Shown here: positions 16,750 through 26,194 of the stretch, piece by piece
Numbering within the stretch: the stretch's first letter is position 1
How the letters are laid out: each line of letters begins with the position of its first letter
Assembly: GCF_002161555.1 (NCBI RefSeq)
Contig: NZ_NFHZ01000011.1
Coordinates: forward strand, 1 to 64,000
Source: Barnesiella sp. An55
GTDB lineage: Bacteria > Bacteroidota > Bacteroidia > Bacteroidales > Barnesiellaceae
DNA: 64,000 nucleotides
Direction of reading: 5' to 3'
Program-made: the position numbers and the translations under genes
Notes under the pieces: model-generated
Databases searched by the model: none
What the model saw: only the letters and a program-made list of their open reading frames with translations
What the model was told of the DNA's origin: nothing

Positions 16750-18066
16750 ATGAAAAAAATCTTCAACTTATTGACGACTGCTTTGGTACTGACCTCATTT
16801 AGTGTCGGTGCGCAAACCTATGTGAATGAAATGACACAAGCCGAGGTAGAGCGTGATTGCTATATCGAAGGAGGTAGTGCCTTGTTCAACGACGAATCGG
16901 CAGTATATTACGACGACGGGAGTTATGTGCAGAAATCCTCTGCTTCGACTCCTACCTCTTTGATTTTTAACCGGGATATTTGGGGTAATAAGAACTTGAC
17001 AGGCTTTATTGTCAATGCTTTGGTGCCTAACGACCGTATGGATTTCGATAAGTTCATAACCATCGAATACTCGACCGACGAGTTGAATTATCACGAGATT
17101 CCCGATATGAAGATTGAAAAATCGTATGACGCCGTGCAAGGCAGCAACTATTGGATCGATGTGTGGTATCAAGCTGCCCTGCCCGAGGGTGTGAAAGAGA
17201 TTAAAGTGACGATGGTGGCTAATGAAGAGGTGGCCAACTGGATTCCCTGCTACCGTCGTACCGAGATTTTCTATGAAGGGGGTACTCCTTATGAGTATCA
17301 GAAACCTCCTTATCTGATGGTTGTTCCTACCGAATTTTCGGTCGATTTCGAAACTGAAAATTACAGTATCGACATGGCCGGTTCGCAAAATGCTACCTCG
17401 ACCATCGAGGTAGTTGACAACCCTGTAAAAGACGCTGTTAACGGTAGTAACAAAGTGCTGAAGATTGTACAAGACCCCTCCGATTCGAACTGGGGATGGG
17501 AGAATGCCGACTGGTTTGGTGTAGCTGTCGGTTTACTCGATGGTGAAGACAATCAGTTGGTTGAGATTACCGAGGCCGATGGTCGTTACCTGCACTTCCA
17601 GATCTTGAGAGCCGAGAATTCCATTTTCGGTATGGAGACTTGGGGTGGCACCTGCACCTATAAGGACCAGGAGATTCACTTTACCGGTTCTGAAGGATGG
17701 CAAGAGATTGTAGTCGATTTGCAGGAGTTCATCGGAGCCTCCTTCAAGCAGTTCTATTTCTCGCCCAACGAGCGGTATGGAACCGACAATGTATCGGTGG
17801 CCGAGACGACCTACCTCGATAATATCTATATCTCGCCAGAGGCTGCCTCCTCGGCCATAGACGAGACGGTAGTTGCAACGGCAAAGGCCTGGGGTGGTAA
17901 AGGTATGCTCTATGTTGAGGGCGAAGCCGGCCATGTGACCATCTACTCGGTTGCAGGTGTAGAGATTGGAGCCTATGCCATGGACGGTTTCTTGCAAGTA
18001 GAACTCACTCCGGGTATCTATTTGGTAAAGAGTGGTAACACGGTTTCCAAAGTGATAGTATATTAA
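16750..18066 (+). CDS. Secreted glycan-binding-like protein with T9SS-type C-terminal tail
   Basis: A 438-residue secreted protein with a signal peptide ending near GAQT. Residues about 22-190 resemble a discoidin-like beta-sandwich (YSTDELNYHEIPD). Residues about 195-365 form a module beginning VDFETENYS and ending TTYLDNIYIS. The same pattern (DFE, NP, SN, W-E-L, DNI-S) occurs twice in the glycosidase at 32893-35577. The last 75 residues form a short beta domain ending in VSKVIVY, like T9SS sorting tails. No catalytic motif is seen. Lying directly upstream of susC, it is a candidate surface glycan-binding protein, though it is not a lipoprotein. Confidence 0.65.
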   Translation: MKKIFNLLTTALVLTSFSVGAQTYVNEMTQAEVERDCYIEGGSALFNDESAVYYDDGSYVQKSSASTPTSLIFNRDIWGNKNLTGFIVNALVPNDRMDFDKFITIEYSTDELNYHEIPDMKIEKSYDAVQGSNYWIDVWYQAALPEGVKEIKVTMVANEEVANWIPCYRRTEIFYEGGTPYEYQKPPYLMVVPTEFSVDFETENYSIDMAGSQNATSTIEVVDNPVKDAVNGSNKVLKIVQDPSDSNWGWENADWFGVAVGLLDGEDNQLVEITEADGRYLHFQILRAENSIFGMETWGGTCTYKDQEIHFTGSEGWQEIVVDLQEFIGASFKQFYFSPNERYGTDNVSVAETTYLDNIYISPEAASSAIDETVVATAKAWGGKGMLYVEGEAGHVTIYSVAGVEIGAYAMDGFLQVELTPGIYLVKSGNTVSKVIVY

Positions 18067-18077
18067 AAACAAGCAGT

Positions 18078-18113
18078 AGGCCATACGGTGTATGGGTAAA
18101 GGCTGTATGGCCT
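18078..18113 (+). terminator. Hairpin between the surface protein gene and susC
   Basis: Arms 18078-18086 and 18105-18113 are perfectly complementary over 9 bp with an 18-base loop, followed by CTGTTTT. It may act as an attenuator or processing site that sets the level of susCD relative to upstream genes. Confidence 0.4.
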
Positions 18114-18140
18114 CTGTTTTAATCGACTTATTTTAATGTC

Positions 18141-21100
18141 ATGAAAAGTAAAGTGTATTTATTAATAGTGGCCAGTCTCTTGATTGTGATCTTCTTCCCC
18201 GTTGGGCTATGGGCTCAAGATAACAGTCTTGTGGTTTCTGGTAGTGTCTCCAATGCCAGTCAAGAACCGTTGGTAGGTGTGAGTGTCCTTGTCAAGGAGA
18301 CTCATGCAGGCACCATGACCGATGCCGACGGGCACTTCTCGATCAAGGCGGCCGAGGGGCAGAAGCTGGAGTTTCACTATATCGGGTACGAAACAAAGGT
18401 TGTCAAGGTGACTGGCAAGACGATGCTTGTCGTTTTGTCGGAGAATCAAGTAGAACTGGACGATGTGGTGGTAATCGGTTACGGTACGCAGAAGAAGAGC
18501 GACTTGACCGGTTCGCTGTCGTCGGTAAAAGGCGAGGATATCGTCAAGACAGGCGATGCCAACATTACCCAGTCGTTGCAAGGTAAGGCCGCCGGTGTTT
18601 ATGTAACCTCCAACTCGGGAACCCCGGGAGCCGGTGCTACCGTGCGTATTCGTGGTTATGGATCTATCTCGACCGATTTGACCCCCCTCTATGTTGTGGA
18701 CGGGCAACCTATGGAAGAGAGCAGTGTCAATGCCATTAACCCTATTGATATTGAGAATATCGAGATCTTGAAAGATGCATCGGCCACCGCCATTTACGGT
18801 TCGCGTGGTGCCAATGGTGTAGTTCTTATCACGACCAAAAAGGGGAAAGCCGGCAAGACCAATATCTCGTTTGATGCATCGTTTGGTTGGTCAAATGCGA
18901 TCAATCGCATACACATGATGAGCAGTGACCAATTATATGGTTTCCTTCAAGAGGCTTATGAAAACGATGGGTTGCGTATGCCGCGTAACATTACCAGGCT
19001 CTATCACCTCGACGGTGAGGGGCTTGGCCCGCTCGACGAATATGGAGAGCCTACCGACATTAACGTGTATAACACCGATTGGTGGAAAGAGACCACTCAA
19101 ACGGCTTTCAAGCATAGTTACAACCTGTCGGTCAGTGGGGGTACCGATAAACTCACCAGCCACTTCAGTATAGGCTATATGAATCAGGAGGGTATCATAA
19201 AGACTTCTGATTATGAGCGTATTACTCTGCGAACAAACAACGAATACAAGTTCAACAAGTGGATTACCATCGGGCAGACCCTGGGTGTGGCCTATGTAAA
19301 GAGCCACGACTTGAACACTCCCATCAATGAGATTCTGTTGCCCGACCCCTTCACCCCGATTTATGCCAAGGATGCCGACAAGCAAGATCCCAACTATGAG
19401 TACAACAAGTACATGGGTTCGCAATACAGCTACTACTCCAATCCGGTGGCCAAGCTCAACCGGCAGAAGAAAGAGCACATCAACCGCAACATCGACGGTA
19501 CGGCCTATTTGAATATCAACCTGGGATTGAAAGGGTTGTATTTCAAAACCATGCTGGGTTTCGAACTTCCAGGATATACCTATACCGAGTTTAATCCTTT
19601 CTTCGACTTGCGACCCAACGATACACTCTATAACATGTGTACCAATCCCGAGAGCAAGTTCCTTTTGCAAAACAGTGTGACCAATACCTCGACGACCGAG
19701 TTGAATTATACGTTCCAGAATACGCTGAGCTACGACAATACGTTTGGCAAGCACTCGATTTCGGCCGTAGCTGGTTTCACCTGGGAGTCCTATACGGGTA
19801 ATACCTTCACGGCCCAGCGCCTCAATACCCCCAGCAACTCCGAAGCCTTCCAGATTGTGGGTGCCGGTACCGAAGAGGGAACCTCCTCGGGCTACCGCTA
19901 CGAGACCTACCTCATTTCATACCTTGGTCGTGTGAACTACAACTACGACAACCGTTACCTGGCTACGGTGAGTGTACGTGCCGACGGTTCTTCGAAGTTC
20001 GCTTCGGGCAATCGCTGGGGAACTTTCCCCTCCTTCTCGCTGGGCTGGCGCATCGACCAGGAAGAGTTCTTCAAGGATTGGAATCAAAATGCACTCAGCG
20101 CCGTGAAACTGCGTGGAGGCTGGGGCCAGATAGGTAACCAGAATATACCCTCCTATGCCTATGCCGATATTGTTTCGACCTACGACACTTGGGTGTATGG
20201 TTTCAACAGCGGGCAGAATATGCTCAAGGCCTATGCCTCTACTTCGAAAGGTAACAAGGATATCAAGTGGGAAACCGTAGAACAGGGTAACGTGGGTGTG
20301 GACCTGGGATTCTTCAAGAACTCTCTCACCTTGTCGGCCGATGCCTATATCAAGACCACCCGCGATATGTTGATGCAGAACCCGCTACCGAGCATGGCCG
20401 GTTATCCCACAACACCGTGGGTAAATGCCGGGTCGGTTGAGAACCGAGGCCTGGAGTTTTTGATCGGGTATCAGGGAAAAGTGGGAGACTTCCGCTATGC
20501 CGTGAGTGCCAACTTTACCTTCCAAAAGAATAAATTGGTCGAGACCGGTACGAACGACCCCATCTGGGGAAGCGTCTCCAAAAACGAGATTGGCGAGGAG
20601 TTCGGACGTTTCTATGGTTATGTATATGACGGAATATTCCAGTCGGAGGAAGAGGTGCTTGCCCATGTGGGTGCCGATGGCAAGACTCTGCTTCAGCCGA
20701 TGGCCGAGCCGGGTGATGCCCGATTTAAAAATGTCAATGGCGACAATACCCTCGACAGTGACGACCGCGACTATATAGGTAATCCCAATCCCGACGTAAT
20801 TTACGGTGGAAACATCGAGTTGGGATATAAGGGTCTCGACTTTGCCCTCTATTTCCAGGGCGTGGCCGGTAATGATATCTGGGTAGGGACCAAGGCCCTC
20901 ATGCGGCAAACGAGTATGACCAACCTGTTGGCCGAGACCTATACCGATGCCTGGCGTAAACCCGGCGACAAGACCGATGTGTTTGGAATCACTCGCAAGG
21001 ACGATAACGACAACTATCGCAACTCATCGTGGTATGTACAGGATGGTAGCTTCTGCAAAATCAAGTCGGTACAGTTGGGCTATACCTTCCCCAAGAAATG

Positions 21101-21287
21101 GATCGAGGCTACCAAGGTGGCCAGTTCTTTGCGCTTGTATGTAAGTGCCGAGAATCTCTTTACGATAACCAAATTCAAATATATGGATCCCGAGGTGCCC
21201 AACGGAAATGCTTTGGATATGGGTATAGAGAATCTGGGATATCCCAATCCGCGCACATTTACCGTAGGTGTTAATGTCCAATTTTAA
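18141..21287 (+). CDS. SusC-like TonB-dependent outer-membrane transporter
   Basis: A 1048-residue outer-membrane protein. Signal peptide (about 1-25), carboxypeptidase-regulatory-like domain (about 28-105, VSGSVSNASQEPLVGVSVLVK), TonB box/plug start VVVIGYGTQKKSDLTGS, plug domain to about 240, then a 22-strand barrel ending in the aromatic FTVGVNVQF typical of outer-membrane beta barrels. It imports oligosaccharides together with the SusD partner encoded 12 bases downstream. No N-terminal STN domain is present, so regulation by an anti-sigma system through this protein is unlikely. That fits the AraC regulator at the head of the locus. Confidence 0.96.
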   Translation: MKSKVYLLIVASLLIVIFFPVGLWAQDNSLVVSGSVSNASQEPLVGVSVLVKETHAGTMTDADGHFSIKAAEGQKLEFHYIGYETKVVKVTGKTMLVVLSENQVELDDVVVIGYGTQKKSDLTGSLSSVKGEDIVKTGDANITQSLQGKAAGVYVTSNSGTPGAGATVRIRGYGSISTDLTPLYVVDGQPMEESSVNAINPIDIENIEILKDASATAIYGSRGANGVVLITTKKGKAGKTNISFDASFGWSNAINRIHMMSSDQLYGFLQEAYENDGLRMPRNITRLYHLDGEGLGPLDEYGEPTDINVYNTDWWKETTQTAFKHSYNLSVSGGTDKLTSHFSIGYMNQEGIIKTSDYERITLRTNNEYKFNKWITIGQTLGVAYVKSHDLNTPINEILLPDPFTPIYAKDADKQDPNYEYNKYMGSQYSYYSNPVAKLNRQKKEHINRNIDGTAYLNINLGLKGLYFKTMLGFELPGYTYTEFNPFFDLRPNDTLYNMCTNPESKFLLQNSVTNTSTTELNYTFQNTLSYDNTFGKHSISAVAGFTWESYTGNTFTAQRLNTPSNSEAFQIVGAGTEEGTSSGYRYETYLISYLGRVNYNYDNRYLATVSVRADGSSKFASGNRWGTFPSFSLGWRIDQEEFFKDWNQNALSAVKLRGGWGQIGNQNIPSYAYADIVSTYDTWVYGFNSGQNMLKAYASTSKGNKDIKWETVEQGNVGVDLGFFKNSLTLSADAYIKTTRDMLMQNPLPSMAGYPTTPWVNAGSVENRGLEFLIGYQGKVGDFRYAVSANFTFQKNKLVETGTNDPIWGSVSKNEIGEEFGRFYGYVYDGIFQSEEEVLAHVGADGKTLLQPMAEPGDARFKNVNGDNTLDSDDRDYIGNPNPDVIYGGNIELGYKGLDFALYFQGVAGNDIWVGTKALMRQTSMTNLLAETYTDAWRKPGDKTDVFGITRKDDNDNYRNSSWYVQDGSFCKIKSVQLGYTFPKKWIEATKVASSLRLYVSAENLFTITKFKYMDPEVPNGNALDMGIENLGYPNPRTFTVGVNVQF

Positions 21288-21299
21288 ACGATTACAGTC

Positions 21300-22907
21300 A
21301 TGAAACTAAGATTAGGAATATTATATATTTTGTTGGGTTCGTTGTGTGTGCTCCCCTCGTGTACCGATGAGGATCTCGACACGACGATGTATGGAGGTCG
21401 AGAAGATACGGCGTTTTACAGCAATCTTGAGGAGATAAATCAAGCCTTGACCGCCTGCTACTTCTATATGAAAAACAGTTGGAACGATATGAGCCTCGAG
21501 CTCATGTTTATCAACGACTGCGCTTCGGACGATTGCGAGAAGGGCGGTGGTGGACTCACCGACAACGGCGATATTTACCAGCTCGAGACGTTCAATGTGT
21601 TTACGACCAACAGCAAGGTGAGTCAGTTTTGGGGTATGGCCTATTCGGCTATCTATCAAGTGAACACGTTGTTGGACAAGACTGCTGCATTTCGTGCTTC
21701 GCATACCGACCTGACCGAGGACGATCTTACTCTGCTCTCCCGCTATGAAAACGAGGCACGTTGGATTCGAGGTTTGTGGTATTTCAATCTGGCCTATCTG
21801 TGGGGCGATGTACCCTTGTTCCTGCATGCCGAGCAACCCGACGATATCTACAAGTCGCGCACGCCGGTGGCTCAAATCTGGGAGCAGGTGATTGCCGATT
21901 TTACAGCTGCTACGGCTCTTCCGAAACGGAGCGAATATCCGGCCGAGGACATGGGCCGCGTGACCAGTGGCGCCGCTTATGCCATGCTGGGTCGTACCTA
22001 TTGGTATAAACGGGATTTCGAGAAAGCCTATGAGATGCTTCATATTTTGGTCGAGGGAGACCAAAAGGGAGAGTATGAGTTGGATCCCGATTTCGCTACC
22101 CAGTGGCTCAATCCCAATTCCAATACAAAGGAGTCGGTCTTTGAAATTCAGTATGTGACCAATGGCAAGAACTGGAACGAATCGACCGGATGGAACGGTG
22201 TGTGGTTTATCCCCAGCAGCGACGGTGGTTATGGTTTCCACGTGCCTACCCAACATCTGCTCGATGCCTTCGACCCCGAAGATCCGCGCATCACCTGGAC
22301 CTTTGTTCGTCAAGGCGACCAGTTCGTGGGCAACGACTTCGAGACCAAAGACAACAACTACCCCAGCCGCTATTTCGACCGTAAGCATTTTGTTCCCATG
22401 AGCGAGACCATGAATGCGGCTTCGCCTGTATATCCCCAGGATACCGAGGCTACGGTATATGTCATTCGTTATGCCGATGTATTGTTGATGTATGCCGAGA
22501 CCTGCTTGGAGAAGGGTGATCTCACGGGTGCCAAGAAATACCTGAACATGATTAGAAAACGGGCTCGCGAGTCCAGCCCGCTGGATCCGAAGCGTGTGGT
22601 TCAGAAATATGTGCCCGACACGAAGCCCACTTCGTTGCCCGATATCACATCGGATAACGTTGAGGAGGTGCGCCAGGCCATCTGGGACGAACGTCGATTC
22701 GAGTTTGCCTGCGAGGGTGTGCGCCGTCGCGATCTGATGCAGCAGGGCCGATATGGCGAAATCATGCAGGCTGTCTATGCCAACGGCTATGCGACCGAAG
22801 ATGTCGATAAGGGACGCTATTATACCAAGGAGAAGGAGCTGTTCCCCATCCCCCAGAACGAGATTGACTTGAGTCGGGGAGCCTTGGTTCAGAATCCCGG
22901 GTATTAA
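21300..22907 (+). CDS. SusD/RagB-like glycan-binding lipoprotein
   Basis: A 535-residue surface lipoprotein with lipobox VLPSC (Cys21). SusD-family features include helical TPR-like segments, ARWIRGLWYFNLAYLWGDVPLF at about residues 154-175, the YVIRYADVLLMYAETCLEKGD segment near 385, and the C-terminal DERRFEFACEGVRRRDLMQQGR. It forms the lid of the SusC transporter and binds the target glycan. It follows susC by 12 bases. Confidence 0.96.
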   Translation: MKLRLGILYILLGSLCVLPSCTDEDLDTTMYGGREDTAFYSNLEEINQALTACYFYMKNSWNDMSLELMFINDCASDDCEKGGGGLTDNGDIYQLETFNVFTTNSKVSQFWGMAYSAIYQVNTLLDKTAAFRASHTDLTEDDLTLLSRYENEARWIRGLWYFNLAYLWGDVPLFLHAEQPDDIYKSRTPVAQIWEQVIADFTAATALPKRSEYPAEDMGRVTSGAAYAMLGRTYWYKRDFEKAYEMLHILVEGDQKGEYELDPDFATQWLNPNSNTKESVFEIQYVTNGKNWNESTGWNGVWFIPSSDGGYGFHVPTQHLLDAFDPEDPRITWTFVRQGDQFVGNDFETKDNNYPSRYFDRKHFVPMSETMNAASPVYPQDTEATVYVIRYADVLLMYAETCLEKGDLTGAKKYLNMIRKRARESSPLDPKRVVQKYVPDTKPTSLPDITSDNVEEVRQAIWDERRFEFACEGVRRRDLMQQGRYGEIMQAVYANGYATEDVDKGRYYTKEKELFPIPQNEIDLSRGALVQNPGY

Positions 22908-23065
22908 AGATTGTTTAACCTCTTATATGGAGCCAGGAACATTTCCTGCCCATACAAGAAAAAAAGTCGCTTCTACCGATAGTCGCTCGAGAAATATGCG
23001 GGCATGACAAGATAGACACATTTAACGAATAACAGTTGCTAATTAAAGATAGATAGATTGTGAAG

Positions 23066-25057
23066 ATGAGAAATTGGATATATGCGGTATTGCTCCTGGC
23101 CGGTCTGGTGGGTTGTACCACCGAGAAAACCGAGGTAAAAAACCCGATTGTGGTAGATACCGATTTTGTTTTGCAAGGGAACTATTACGGGGGAGCCATG
23201 CAGTGGGAACCTACCGATCGCGACTCGATGACCGAGGCTCAATGGGAGCGCCTTTTCAAGCGCGTGAAATTTATGAATCTGGGGTATATACGCTGCTGCA
23301 TCATGCCCTATTATTACTGTTTTGGGTATGAAGGGCAGAATCCCATACTGCTTTGGAACATGGATTCGACCCGGGTCGATGCCCGGTGGTATGCCAATTC
23401 TCGCCGGTATATGAACGACCTGTACCGCCAGCTTCAGTTCTGTAAAGACAACCATATCGATGTGCTCTTGGGTGAATGGTGGAAACCGATGAATCCCAAC
23501 TGGCAACAGACTGTCCCTGTCGATATGCCCAAATATACGATTGAACTCGACGACCCCCGGTATGCCGCGGCAGTTGCCACGATGGTCGAGCATCTGGTCA
23601 AGGAGAAGGGTTTCACCTGTATCAAACAGTTCAACCTGGGTAACGAGGTGAACCTCATGGCCAATGATCCCAAGAACGGCTATTCGTGGGAAAAGTGGAA
23701 ACAGTCTATTCTCAACTTGCGGGCCGAGCTCGATAAACGCGGTCTCAACGATATTAAAATCGTGGGTCCCGACGGGGGGTACTGGGGGGTCGATGTATGG
23801 TTCAACAAGACGTTGAACGAGCTCGACAGCGTGGTGTCGGTAATCGACTATCACTGGTACATTAATAAAGATTGGACCTATACCAACCGGGTGGAAGACG
23901 AGACCCGCATGTTCCGCTTCTTCACGCAGATGCAAGATAGTAGCAAGGTGAATATTTGGGGCGAGATGGGTATCCGCGACGGGCACGATGAGGTCTTCGA
24001 CCAGCATACACTCATTCACCAATGGTGGTATGGTACATTCGTGGCCGATGCCTTGATACAGACTTTGCGTTCGGGCTGGTCGGCTGCGGCAGCCTGGGGT
24101 ATGGACGATGCCATGCACTACAAGGATAATCTTGATGAACAGAAACGCTGGGGTTTCTGGAACTCCATTGCCGAGCAGAAGAACAAACCCGAGGAGGCCA
24201 ACATCCGTCCCTGGTTCTATACCTGGTCGTTGATGTCGCGCAATATTCCCAAGGGTTCCAAAATTTTATATTGCAACTCATATCGTACTCAGAATCTCAA
24301 TTGTGTGGCGGCTCTCACCCCGGCGGGCGATTTGACGTTTGCTATTACCAATACGGCCGACTTTGCCCAAAGCGTAACTTTGCAGATTCCCACGGTGACC
24401 AATCGGCCCACGGTCAATAAATATGTCTATTTCGAAGACGACTATCCGGTCGATGCCGATGGATTCCCTGTGGCAAAGGAGGTGCTGAAGAGTGTCGATT
24501 TCACTCGTGGAGTGACTATCGATTTCCCGGCCAAGGGTTTTGTGATGCTCACGACCAACGGCGGGAGCCGTCCCGAGATTGTCAAGAACGACCGTTGCAT
24601 GGTAGATCCCATGGAGGGTATCCAGCGCATGTATGATCACTCCGACAATCTGGGGATGAATAGCTTTGCCCGCTTTTACGACGAGTGTGGTGGCTCTACC
24701 CCCGATTTCCAATTCTTTAAAGTGCTGGAAGACCACGGTTCGATTCATCCTTCGACCAACGACGAAAGTGCCTATGTCACTTACAAGTTCGATGGGATGA
24801 ACCATTTCGAAATCAAAGTGTCGGGTGTAGAGACCGTAGCCGACCGTTTCAAGGTCTATGCTTCGTCCGATAACAAGACGTGGCAACCTGTCGAGCTCGA
24901 CTTTACCGAACCCGAGATGTCGGTTTGGCGATTTGTACATGCGACGATGACCCCCAAAGCTCCACTTGCAAATGTCAACTATTTGAAAATCGAGATGTTG
25001 CCGAAAGGCTATTTTGCCAACACCCGTATTCGTGAAGTGAAGATAGAGAAACGATAA
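23066..25057 (+). CDS. Clan GH-A-like glycosidase lipoprotein
   Basis: A 663-residue lipoprotein (start ATG 23066; lipobox LVGC, Cys17; the GTG at 23060 is the alternative). The N-terminal 400 residues look like a TIM barrel. LGNEVN places a Glu at 194, the usual Asn-Glu acid/base pair of clan GH-A. IWGEMG places a Glu at 300, at the position of the nucleophile. Spacing and the upstream DYHWY are consistent with retaining enzymes such as GH5, GH30 or GH39. I cannot choose the family. The region after about residue 400 holds the small beta domain that often follows such barrels, and the last 150 residues resemble a discoidin-type module. It is probably on the cell surface, acting on the polymer bound by SusD. 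Confidence 0.75.
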   Translation: MRNWIYAVLLLAGLVGCTTEKTEVKNPIVVDTDFVLQGNYYGGAMQWEPTDRDSMTEAQWERLFKRVKFMNLGYIRCCIMPYYYCFGYEGQNPILLWNMDSTRVDARWYANSRRYMNDLYRQLQFCKDNHIDVLLGEWWKPMNPNWQQTVPVDMPKYTIELDDPRYAAAVATMVEHLVKEKGFTCIKQFNLGNEVNLMANDPKNGYSWEKWKQSILNLRAELDKRGLNDIKIVGPDGGYWGVDVWFNKTLNELDSVVSVIDYHWYINKDWTYTNRVEDETRMFRFFTQMQDSSKVNIWGEMGIRDGHDEVFDQHTLIHQWWYGTFVADALIQTLRSGWSAAAAWGMDDAMHYKDNLDEQKRWGFWNSIAEQKNKPEEANIRPWFYTWSLMSRNIPKGSKILYCNSYRTQNLNCVAALTPAGDLTFAITNTADFAQSVTLQIPTVTNRPTVNKYVYFEDDYPVDADGFPVAKEVLKSVDFTRGVTIDFPAKGFVMLTTNGGSRPEIVKNDRCMVDPMEGIQRMYDHSDNLGMNSFARFYDECGGSTPDFQFFKVLEDHGSIHPSTNDESAYVTYKFDGMNHFEIKVSGVETVADRFKVYASSDNKTWQPVELDFTEPEMSVWRFVHATMTPKAPLANVNYLKIEMLPKGYFANTRIREVKIEKR

Positions 25058-25180
25058 AAAGGTGGTGCGACGATAGAGTTATTGCGGTAGGGAGAAGATA
25101 CCGAATCTCACGCATGCGAGTCAATGCATTGTGGATATAAAGGTGGGTTTGGTATCTTCTTCTTTTCAAGAGAAATAGGA

Positions 25181-26172
25181 ATGAATAAGGACCTGTTTTT
25201 TGACGCGTTGGACAAGAAGAACCAAAGCGGCACGCCCCCTTGTGGGAGTTGGAATTCCATTTGTGGGGAAAATTCGGAGAGGGTCGCTTCTGTGTAGGAA
25301 CCGATTTTGAGAAACTGAGTCGGGGACAAAAGGAGCGGACCTTGGAAGAGAATGTCGATACAATGGCCGCTGTGTGCGAGCTGTTGTCGTTCTCGGCAGT
25401 GACCGCTCCCGGCGGTTACTGGGAGGTAGCTCCCGGTGTGCCGGCGTGGTATTATTTGCCCGAGGAGTATCGCTTACGGCAAATCGACCTGATGAAGAAG
25501 AGGTTGGGCGACGATGTGGCTATTGTGGTCAACGTGGGAGGTGTGATGGCCATGCCTGAGGCTCATGAGTATATGGACTTTTCGATAAAGCTGATGACCG
25601 AGCCCGACCAAATCGACGAGATAGCCCGTGCAAAGTTTCAGAATTCTCTGCCAGCCATCGACTGGTGCAGCGACCATGGGGTTGATGTGGTGCTTACGGC
25701 CTCCGATATTGCCGATGGTCATGGTCTCTACTTTTCGCCCGAGCAACTCGACCGCTTTGTTTTTCCCTATCTGTCCCGATGGGCCGACTATGCGCATGAT
25801 CGGCATCTGCGGGCCATCATGCACACCGATGGCAATATCAATGCCGTGGTCGGGAAGATTGCCTCCAGTGGGGTCGATGCTCTTCAGGCTCTCGACAGTA
25901 CCGCCCACATGGATATTGTGGATATTGCCAGGCGCTATCGCGACTTGTTGTGCGTGTGCGGCAACGTCGATTGTGGTTTGTTGCAACAGGCTTCGGCCGA
26001 TGACGTCTATGCGGCCACGCTCGATTTGGTAGGACAGTTGCAGACCGCGCCCAACTTTGTACTGGGGGCCTCCAATGCATTGCAGGTAGAGGCTCCGGCC
26101 GAAAACTATCTGGCACTCGTGCGGGCCGCCCGCGACGGCAGTCGGCGAGACTTGTGTGAAAAGAAACAGTAG
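25181..26172 (+). pseudogene. UroD-fold methyltransferase-like gene broken by a one-base frameshift
   Basis: The natural start is the ATG at 25181 (MNKDLFFDALDKKNQSGTPP), a typical UroD-family N-terminus. That frame meets a stop shortly after the run of five C at 25235-25239. Adding one base there joins it to the long frame reading LWELEFHLWGKFGEGRF and on to 26172, for a protein of about 330 residues. The frame from 25240 lacks a credible start of its own (TTG). The active-site strand reads MHTDGN rather than the H-x-C-G-N of zinc-binding MtaA-type members, and no Cys stands in the usual third ligand position, so it would be a substrate-specific (MT1-like) or divergent member. A sequencing error, true decay and C-tract phase variation are all possible. 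Confidence 0.75.
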
Positions 26173-26194
26173 TAATAAATAATAGACAAATCTA

